Of a DNA stretch of 10,967 nucleotides, positions 5,175-10,967 are shown piece by piece; the stretch's first letter is position 1; every line of letters begins with the position of its first letter. The notes under the pieces were generated by a model. That model worked only from the letters and a program-made list of their open reading frames with translations, made no database searches and had not been told where the DNA came from. Source of the stretch: Desulfobacteraceae bacterium (GTDB lineage Bacteria; Desulfobacterota; DSM-4660; Desulfatiglandales; HGW-15); contig RPPU01000094.1 of the NCBI GenBank assembly GCA_003819975.1, positions 1-10,967 on the forward strand, in the 5' to 3' direction. The position numbers and the translations under genes are program-made.

Positions 5175-5263
5175 CGTGAAACGTGAAAGGTGAAACGTGA
5201 ATAAAAAATTTTAATTGAAAATGGTGACAATTAATGACCGGCCTTATCATTTCACGTTTCACG
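5175..5263. repeat. GTGAAAC heptamer repeat forming an inverted repeat
   Basis: Tandem heptamers GTGAAA(C/G) at 5176-5196 are followed by a partial copy. The arms CGTGAAACGTGAAA (5175-5188) and TTTCACGTTTCACG (5250-5263) are perfect complements over 14 bp with an AT-rich centre. It lies between the divergent nitroreductase remnant and purA. It looks like a dispersed intergenic repeat rather than a gene-specific signal. Confidence 0.75.
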
Positions 5264-5316
5264 TTTGACTTTTAACGTTTGGCGCACTCAACCGCTTAAT
5301 CGTTCCATAAAATTCA

Positions 5317-5346
5317 TTGACAACCCCTGCCTATTTAGGCTAACAA
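5317..5346 (+). promoter_or_regulatory. Candidate purA promoter with internal palindrome
   Basis: TTGACA (5317-5322) is a consensus -35 box; the -10 at 5341-5346 (TAACAA) is weak, with an 18-bp spacer. The perfect 12-bp palindrome GCCTATTTAGGC (5329-5340) fills the spacer and could be an operator. No regulator can be named. Confidence 0.45.
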
Positions 5347-5389
5347 ATTACGGAAACATTGATTCATTGTTAGGGAACAGGGAAGTAAG

Positions 5390-5431
5390 CCCCCGGTTGA
5401 ATTAGTTTTCCAGCCTTTAGGGGGTTTTTTT
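5390..5431 (+). terminator. Terminator-like hairpin in the purA leader (possible attenuator)
   Basis: CCCCC (5390-5394) pairs GGGGG (5420-5424), with an inner GGTTG/CAGCC stem (5395-5399 with 5411-5415), and is followed at once by seven T residues (5425-5431). No plus-strand gene ends upstream nearer than the transposase, and the hairpin sits about 30 bp before the purA start. Transcription attenuation of purA is therefore more likely than termination of an upstream gene. Confidence 0.55.
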
Positions 5432-5459
5432 ATGTCTAAAATTCCTGAATGGAGAATGA

Positions 5460-6758
<1,299 letters not shown>

Positions 6759-6801
6759 GGCGGATAGGCTGTAGGCTTTTAGACTGCAGAAAAACCATAT
6801 C

Positions 6802-6870
6802 CACCACCAAGACGCTAAGACTCTAAGTTTTTAATATTTTTTAACTTTGTATCTTAGCGTCTTGGTGGTG
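6802..6870. repeat. 19-bp perfect inverted repeat after purA
   Basis: CACCACCAAGACGCTAAGA (6802-6820) and its exact complement (6852-6870) surround a 31-nt AT-rich loop. Similar CACCAAGACGCTAAGAC-type repeats occur between genes in many bacteria. It may end purA transcripts, but no T-run follows the outer stem. A partial copy, AGACGCTAA, recurs at 6910-6918. Confidence 0.8.
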
Positions 6871-6930
6871 ATAAAATTTCTAACCATTTTTAATAAGATG
6901 TGCCTCTTTAGACGCTAATAGAATTATTTC

Positions 6931-7662
6931 ATGAAACCCAAACGATCCGCCCTACGCGAACAAGACCTCTATCTCCCGGTCAAGACCCTGTTGGAAGCCA
7001 AAGACTTCAGCGTGCGGAGCGAAGTACACGGATGCGACATCACCGCCGTGCGCGCAAACGAGCTCGTGATCGTCGAGCTCAAAAAATCGCTCAACCTCGA
7101 ACTGCTTCTCCAAGCCGCGGACCGCCAAAAAATGGCCGACCTGGTTTACTGCGCCGTGCCCAAACCCCGTAACTTTTTTTCTTCGCGCTGGCGCGATCTC
7201 CAGCATCTGCTGCGTCGTCTGGAACTCGGGCTGATTTTTATTTCCTTCACCGGGCGTCAGGGTTATGCCGAAATCGTATTCGACCCGCTTCCCTTTGACC
7301 GCGCCAAGAGCATCGGTCAAGCCAAAAAAAAGAGAACCCGTCTCCTGGCTGAAGCCGGACGGCGTTCGGTCGACGGCAACCTGGGCGGCAGCACGGGTAA
7401 AAAAATCCTGACCGCCTATCGCGAAGAGGCGCTCCATATCGCCTTCCTGCTGCAGCAACAGGGCCCCCTATCCGCTAAGGAGTTGAAAAAAATGGGGACC
7501 GATCCGGAGAAGACCTACCGGACTCTTTACGATAATGTTTATGGGTGGTTTCGACGCACCGGCAAAAGCATCTACGCTTTAACTCCTGCCGGAGAAAAAG
7601 CGCTCGCGGAATATGCCTGGGTGGTTCAAAGGTTTAAATGCGCTTCGGGAAGTGGATCCTAA
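6931..7662 (+). CDS. DUF2161-family PD-(D/E)XK-like nuclease domain protein
   Basis: The 243-residue product begins with DLYLPVKTLLEAKDFSVRSEVHGCDITAVRANELVIVELKKSLNL in the pattern of DUF2161, a putative PD-(D/E)XK phosphodiesterase. D36, E49 and K51 (the D...ELK motif) sit at the expected metal-binding positions, and QAADR (61-65) resembles the helix following the core in such nucleases. The C-terminal part (about 165-235: AFLLQQQGPLSAKELKKMG, YGWFRRTGKSIYALTPAGEKAL) looks like a winged-helix domain, so a DNA-related role is likely. Family members remain uncharacterised as far as I know. There is no clear ribosome binding site before the ATG. It follows purA after a repeat-containing gap and is probably a separate transcript. 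Substrate unknown. Confidence 0.75.
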   Translation: MKPKRSALREQDLYLPVKTLLEAKDFSVRSEVHGCDITAVRANELVIVELKKSLNLELLLQAADRQKMADLVYCAVPKPRNFFSSRWRDLQHLLRRLELGLIFISFTGRQGYAEIVFDPLPFDRAKSIGQAKKKRTRLLAEAGRRSVDGNLGGSTGKKILTAYREEALHIAFLLQQQGPLSAKELKKMGTDPEKTYRTLYDNVYGWFRRTGKSIYALTPAGEKALAEYAWVVQRFKCASGSGS

Positions 7663-7748
7663 CGCTGCAACCGGCTTTGAATCTTGTCTGTTGTTTCAAG
7701 ATCCTGAGGGTCAAACTGCAATAGAACGGAATAACGGTCATCGGTCAT
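7659..7748 (-). CDS. Possible 29-residue small ORF, convergent with the DUF2161 gene
   Basis: The ATG at 7748 follows GGAG at seven-base spacing and reads MTDDRYSVLLQFDPQDLETTDK, ending at TAG after 29 codons. The stop overlaps the end of the DUF2161 gene on the opposite strand. A promoter-like pair lies about 125 bp upstream (7873-7902). It could be a genuine small protein, the 5' remnant of a truncated gene, or chance. No homology is recognised. Confidence 0.3.
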   Translation of the reverse strand: MTDDRYSVLLQFDPQDLETTDKIQSRLQR

Positions 7749-7872
7749 CGCGGACTCCAAAAATCTGATGCACGGCCCCGTTTGGGCGGAAACCGGATGG
7801 GCAGGGTTACCCTTTGATAGAGATACAAATGCATGAATTTTTAGAAATATAATCCGGAAAATGTACGCACAG

Positions 7873-7902
7873 AGTATATGAAAACGTCATCTTGAATGTC
7901 AA
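7873..7902 (-). promoter_or_regulatory. Minus-strand sigma-70-like promoter in the 7663-8048 gap
   Basis: TTGACA (7897-7902) and TATACT (7873-7878), 18 bp apart, read leftwards towards the small ORF at 7659-7748. Apart from this, the small ORF and the regulator's own control region, the 386-bp gap shows only a short hairpin, ATCTTG/CAAGAT (7681-7702). Confidence 0.45.
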
Positions 7903-7983
7903 GAAAAACGGTTTTTAAGGACAATAGGCACGTACTTTTGCAAACCGGCCCTTTTAATAATGGTCCTGAACCTTAGATTCCCT

Positions 7984-8031
7984 TTGACAGGTTGGATACA
8001 ATCCAATAGGGTTATTAGGTTTTCATCTAAT
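7984..8031 (+). promoter_or_regulatory. Control region of the ArsR-type regulator gene with operator ATTAG-N8-CTAAT
   Basis: TTGACA (7984-7989) is followed at 17 bp by a weak -10 (TAGGGT, 8007-8012). The palindrome TTGGAT-N3-ATCCAA (7992-8006) fills the spacer. ATTAG-N8-CTAAT (8014-8031) follows, matching a second copy before the downstream ABC gene. Autoregulation is inferred. Confidence 0.55.
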
Positions 8032-8048
8032 GAGACGATTTTGGTACT

Positions 8049-9059
8049 ATGAGCACAAATATTGAAAATTGCCGTATAAAAACAGTCACATCTCGGATCG
8101 TTGAAATCGCCGGATTTTTATACCTACTGTCGCACCCGGATTCCCGAAAAAGCATTGCCGCGCAAGCTTACGATATTCGTAAAAAGTTACCGCCGGAACT
8201 TTTAGAGATATTGGGGTATCTTGCCCAGCTTAAATTCAGCGGTTTTGAAATCATAGAATTTATTCTTAAATCTAAAATCTATGATGACTTGTCCGATCTC
8301 GAATATGGGATCGCTAAATGGAATCATGCTCCATTCTTGCATATTTTTTTCGGGCAAGAAATTCCCGAGCAAAGGATCGAAGAAGCTTTACAGAACACTG
8401 GCGCCCTGGATTCCTTACAACCCGATTTTCCTTGGATCGCCGATAAAATCGACTGTCTGCGGTTCATCATTTCCAACCCTGATCGATTTCGGGCCGGGTT
8501 AAGTGCTTTATTAAAACAGTTGGACAATGCTTTTCTGACCGATACAATGAATCAATTGGCCCCGCTTTATCAAGAAAAAATGGCTTACATTCATACGCAA
8601 CTTCAAACCAAAACCCCGCTTGATTTGGCCCAAGAAATAATGGGCAAAAAGTTTAAACGCGTCAACGACTATAAGGAATACATCTTTATCCCGTCGTATT
8701 TTTTCCCCTTACGCCCGGTCCGGTTCATGGATGATTATACTCAAATCCTTATTGATCCCATCCCGGAGCCCGATTCACTCAATGGAGATCGCAAACGAAC
8801 GATCGATACAATGAAAGCCATCGCCGATCCCACCCGGTTTGAAATCCTGAACCTGATTTTAAAAGAACCGCTATATGGTAAGCAAATCGCTGAAAAACTG
8901 AACCTCTCCACCCCGACCATTTCCCATCATCTGGATGTATTGAAAGCGGTCGATTTGATAACCGAAGAACGCATTCAAAACATTAAATATTTCAGCACCA
9001 GCCCCGGTCGTATCAACCGGTTCCTTACAACCCTCCGAAAACACCTTCTGCAAAAATAA
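8049..9059 (+). CDS. ArsR-type transcriptional regulator with a long N-terminal region
   Basis: The 336-residue protein ends in a clear ArsR-type winged helix: MKAIADPTRFEILNLI (about 255-270), then LYGKQIAEKLNLSTPTISHHLDVLKAVDLI (275-304). The recognition helix (STPTISHHLDVL) is typical, followed by a short wing (IKYFST). The first 250 residues are not a domain I recognise. They are mostly helical in appearance and cytoplasmic, and plausibly sense a ligand; ArsR proteins of this length occur beside ABC exporters. No cysteine-rich metal site of the classical ArsR/SmtB kind is visible. There is no ribosome binding site before the ATG, which is odd given its neighbours. It lies 92 bp upstream of an ABC exporter pair, and the same ATTAG-N8-CTAAT pattern precedes both, so it probably represses itself and the transporter. 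Confidence 0.85.
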   Translation: MSTNIENCRIKTVTSRIVEIAGFLYLLSHPDSRKSIAAQAYDIRKKLPPELLEILGYLAQLKFSGFEIIEFILKSKIYDDLSDLEYGIAKWNHAPFLHIFFGQEIPEQRIEEALQNTGALDSLQPDFPWIADKIDCLRFIISNPDRFRAGLSALLKQLDNAFLTDTMNQLAPLYQEKMAYIHTQLQTKTPLDLAQEIMGKKFKRVNDYKEYIFIPSYFFPLRPVRFMDDYTQILIDPIPEPDSLNGDRKRTIDTMKAIADPTRFEILNLILKEPLYGKQIAEKLNLSTPTISHHLDVLKAVDLITEERIQNIKYFSTSPGRINRFLTTLRKHLLQK

Positions 9060-9080
9060 CCTAGGTTTCTTTTAAAACGA

Positions 9081-9122
9081 TTGACAGTGGCTTCGAATTA
9101 TCATATTAGATATATGTCTAAT
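9081..9122 (+). promoter_or_regulatory. Promoter and operator of the ABC transporter genes
   Basis: TTGACA (9081-9086), a 17-bp spacer and TATTAG (9104-9109) form a good promoter. ATTAG-N8-CTAAT (9105-9122; here ATTAGATATATGTCTAAT) overlaps the -10 box, where a bound repressor would block RNA polymerase. The same arms and spacing occur at 8014-8031, before the regulator gene. Confidence 0.7.
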
Positions 9123-9151
9123 TTCATATGCAGCTAACAAAGGATTAACCT

Positions 9152-10165
9152 ATGCAACCGATAATCGAAGTAAAAGACCTCTCGCGTATTTTCAAAATCA
9201 AAGGTAAATGGGGCTTGGGACCGTCTAAAATCGTTGAGGCCTTACGCGGCATCTCGTTTCAAGTTAAAACCGGAGAAATTTTCGGACTTCTGGGACCCAA
9301 CGGCGCCGGCAAAACCACCACCCTTAAAATTCTGACGACCCTGCTGGCTCCCACCAACGGCCAAGCCCATGTCTTGGGTTTCAACACTTTTGGCCAGGAA
9401 AAACAGATTCGGCCCAGGATCAACTTCATTTTTGGAGGAGAAAAAGGGTTTTACTGGCGCCTGAATGCCGTGGAAACCTTGACCTTTTTCTCCGATCTCT
9501 ATGAGATTCCGCCCGCGATTCAAGCTCAGCGCATCCCGAAACTGCTCGATCTGGTCGGTCTTTCCGCCATTGATGCCAAACGCGAGATCGAAACCTATTC
9601 AAAGGGCATGAAACAAAAAGTTCAAATCGCCCGCGGATTGGTCAACGATCCCGAAGTGATTTTCTATGATGAACCCAGTATCGGTTTGGACCCGGTTTCC
9701 GCCAAGAATTTCCGCGAAATCGTAAAACAGTTGGCCTCCCGGGGCAAAACCATCATTCTGACCACCCATTATATGGCCGAAGCCGAAGAATTATGCGATA
9801 CCATCGCCGTCATCGATCAGGGTCGGATCCTAACCTGCGATTCCACGGCGAATATCGTCGCCGGTCTATCCGATGAATCCGCGACGCTCCATGTTTCCGT
9901 CACCGCCTTGACCGCAGAAAAAAAATCCGTGTTGGACCGGATCCGTTCCGAATATCCGGTCGCCGTGACTCCGGCAGGCGAAGATCGGGTGGATCTGCGC
10001 ATTCACTTCCCTTCTCAAGCCGCTGCCCGGGAAAAGTCCGCCGCGCTTTTTTCCGAACTGGAAGCACTCGAACTTCATATTGAAAAACCGACTCTGGAAC
10101 AGGCCTATCTAAATTTGATCCAACACCGCAACCCGGATGGCGTTGCCTCTATCCCGAATCATTAA
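9152..10165 (+). CDS. ABC-2 type transporter ATP-binding protein
   Basis: The 337-residue protein is the cytoplasmic ATPase of an ABC-2 type exporter. It has Walker A GPNGAGKTT (48-56), signature YSKGMKQKVQIARGL (149-163), Walker B VIFYDE (169-174), a D-loop (GLDP) and the switch histidine H206 (TTHYMAEAEELCD). The Q-loop position reads FGGEKGFYWRL instead of a plain glutamine, a variant I associate with one subgroup of ABC-2 ATPases. The extended C-terminus (about 230-337) is the accessory region seen in drug and polysaccharide exporters. The start follows AAAGGA at good spacing. It is 15 bp upstream of the permease gene and is almost certainly cotranscribed with it. Substrate cannot be read from the sequence. 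Confidence 0.95.
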   Translation: MQPIIEVKDLSRIFKIKGKWGLGPSKIVEALRGISFQVKTGEIFGLLGPNGAGKTTTLKILTTLLAPTNGQAHVLGFNTFGQEKQIRPRINFIFGGEKGFYWRLNAVETLTFFSDLYEIPPAIQAQRIPKLLDLVGLSAIDAKREIETYSKGMKQKVQIARGLVNDPEVIFYDEPSIGLDPVSAKNFREIVKQLASRGKTIILTTHYMAEAEELCDTIAVIDQGRILTCDSTANIVAGLSDESATLHVSVTALTAEKKSVLDRIRSEYPVAVTPAGEDRVDLRIHFPSQAAAREKSAALFSELEALELHIEKPTLEQAYLNLIQHRNPDGVASIPNH

Positions 10166-10180
10166 AAGGAGTCTTTAAAA

Positions 10181-10963
10181 ATGATTACCTTCCCAACCGG
10201 CTTTCGCATTGCTTATTCCCACGTTCTATTTACGTTCCGCCGCTTGATGATGGTCTTCATTTTGGTGGTTCAACCGGTGTTTTTCGTCGTTTTGACTTGG
10301 CTGATCTACCGTCACTCCGCCTTACCTAATCTGGGCGGCCGCATGATCCTGTCCGCGGGTCTTACCACGCTTTGGAGCGGAATTGTCTTCAGTTCCCTGA
10401 GCGATATGGAACGGGAAAGAATGATGGGTACGCTGGAAATGGTCTTTGCCTCGACCCGAGGCTTGTTGGGTTCCATGATCCCCAAAGTTTTGGGAAACCT
10501 CCTGTTGTGCACCCTGCCCTTGGTCGTTATCTTTATCGGCATCACCTATATCCTGCGCTTTCCGGTTCGGGTTGCCGATCCGGTTAATACCGTGTTATCC
10601 GGCGCAGTGCTGGTGCTGTGCTTATTCTCCATTTCTCTGTGTTTGTCTTGTGTTTTTGCCTTATCGCGTCAAAGCCGCGTGTTGATGAACGCCTTTGAAT
10701 TTCCCATTTTCACGATCTCCGGTTTCGTGTTCCCGGTTGTCTTCCTCCCGGCCGGCTTGAGATTTTTTTCCTATCTAAGTCCCCTGACCTATCCGGTTCA
10801 ACTCCTGCGCTCCGCTCTGCTGGGCCCTGAAGGTTTTTTCTCATGGCCGATCTTGTTCTGGATATCCTTAGGCATTCTGTTGCTTTTTTTCGGATTGGCG
10901 GTTCTGGCCTTCCATCGTCTGGATAAAATAGTACGCCTGTCCGGAACCCTCTCTTTAAATTAA
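10181..10963 (+). CDS. ABC-2 type transporter permease
   Basis: The 260-residue membrane protein shows six hydrophobic segments at about 22-42, 55-73, 102-125, 138-162, 171-190 and 222-244, the ABC-2 permease topology. The cytoplasmic loop after segment 2 reads DMERERMMGTLEMVFAS, the typical coupling element of ABC-2 exporters (E-x-GTLE). FPIFTISGFVFPVVFLP with SYLSPLTYPVQLLR is the usual region around segment 5. Its ribosome binding site (AAAGGAG) lies in the 15-bp gap after the ATPase gene. It forms the membrane channel with that ATPase. The stop is four bases from the window edge, so a second permease could follow. Substrate unknown. Confidence 0.93.
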   Translation: MITFPTGFRIAYSHVLFTFRRLMMVFILVVQPVFFVVLTWLIYRHSALPNLGGRMILSAGLTTLWSGIVFSSLSDMERERMMGTLEMVFASTRGLLGSMIPKVLGNLLLCTLPLVVIFIGITYILRFPVRVADPVNTVLSGAVLVLCLFSISLCLSCVFALSRQSRVLMNAFEFPIFTISGFVFPVVFLPAGLRFFSYLSPLTYPVQLLRSALLGPEGFFSWPILFWISLGILLLFFGLAVLAFHRLDKIVRLSGTLSLN

Positions 10964-10967
10964 CGGA

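Noticed and set aside
5175..5263. CRISPR array
   Set aside because: The repeat unit is 7 bp, tandem and without spacers; no array of 20-40 bp repeats exists anywhere in the window.
5323..5431. Known riboswitch (purine, ZTP or guanidine type) before purA
   Set aside because: I could not find the conserved core motifs of these classes; only the terminator-like hairpin is supported.
6952..7458. Minus-strand ORF of 168 codons
   Set aside because: It is antisense to the DUF2161 gene, which carries recognisable nuclease motifs.

Overview
The window looks like a chromosomal stretch from a flagellated, probably Gram-negative environmental bacterium of a lineage I cannot name. Evidence for this is a flagellar hook gene, a housekeeping purA, moderate GC (higher in purA and the ABC genes, clearly lower in parts of the middle), and scattered intergenic hairpin repeats. 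A candidate phylum such as Omnitrophota or another PVC-type lineage is a guess only.

Layout. 1-691 (minus) is the N-terminal part of flgE, running off the left edge. 692-1390 is a long non-coding stretch with several inverted repeats and the left end of an insertion sequence. 1391-2638 (plus) is an ISL3-family transposase. 2671-4251 (minus) reads as the remnant of a chromosomal integron. It holds an integron integrase gene reduced to its N- and C-terminal coding ends by an internal deletion, with its own promoter and palindromic operator. Downstream of it come an AT-rich attI/Pc-like region, then three small, mutually unrelated ORFs on the same strand. Two of these junctions carry imperfect attC-like palindromes, and the IS sits at the far end of the array. 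The integrase points the same way as the cassettes, which is the 'reverse' integron layout rather than the classical divergent one.

4317-4617 (minus) is a DUF433 antitoxin followed by a toxin gene (DUF5615, PIN-like) that has collapsed to its first and last few codons. 4718-5137 (minus) is a SagB-type nitroreductase that lacks its centre. So three consecutive loci (intI, toxin, nitroreductase) each show an internal deletion, at least two of them apparently between short direct repeats. This is the clearest sign of local genome decay.

5138-5462 holds a GTGAAAC-heptamer inverted repeat and a purA leader with a terminator-like hairpin. 5463-6758 (plus) is a complete purA. A 19-bp perfect inverted repeat follows, then a DUF2161 PD-(D/E)XK-like protein (6931-7662). 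8049-10963 (plus) is a self-contained regulatory and transport unit: an ArsR-type regulator with a long unrecognised N-terminal region, an ABC-2 ATPase and an ABC-2 permease. The 18-nt pattern ATTAG-N8-CTAAT occurs in front of both the regulator and the ATPase, and in the second case it overlaps the -10 box. That fits a regulator controlling itself and the transporter.
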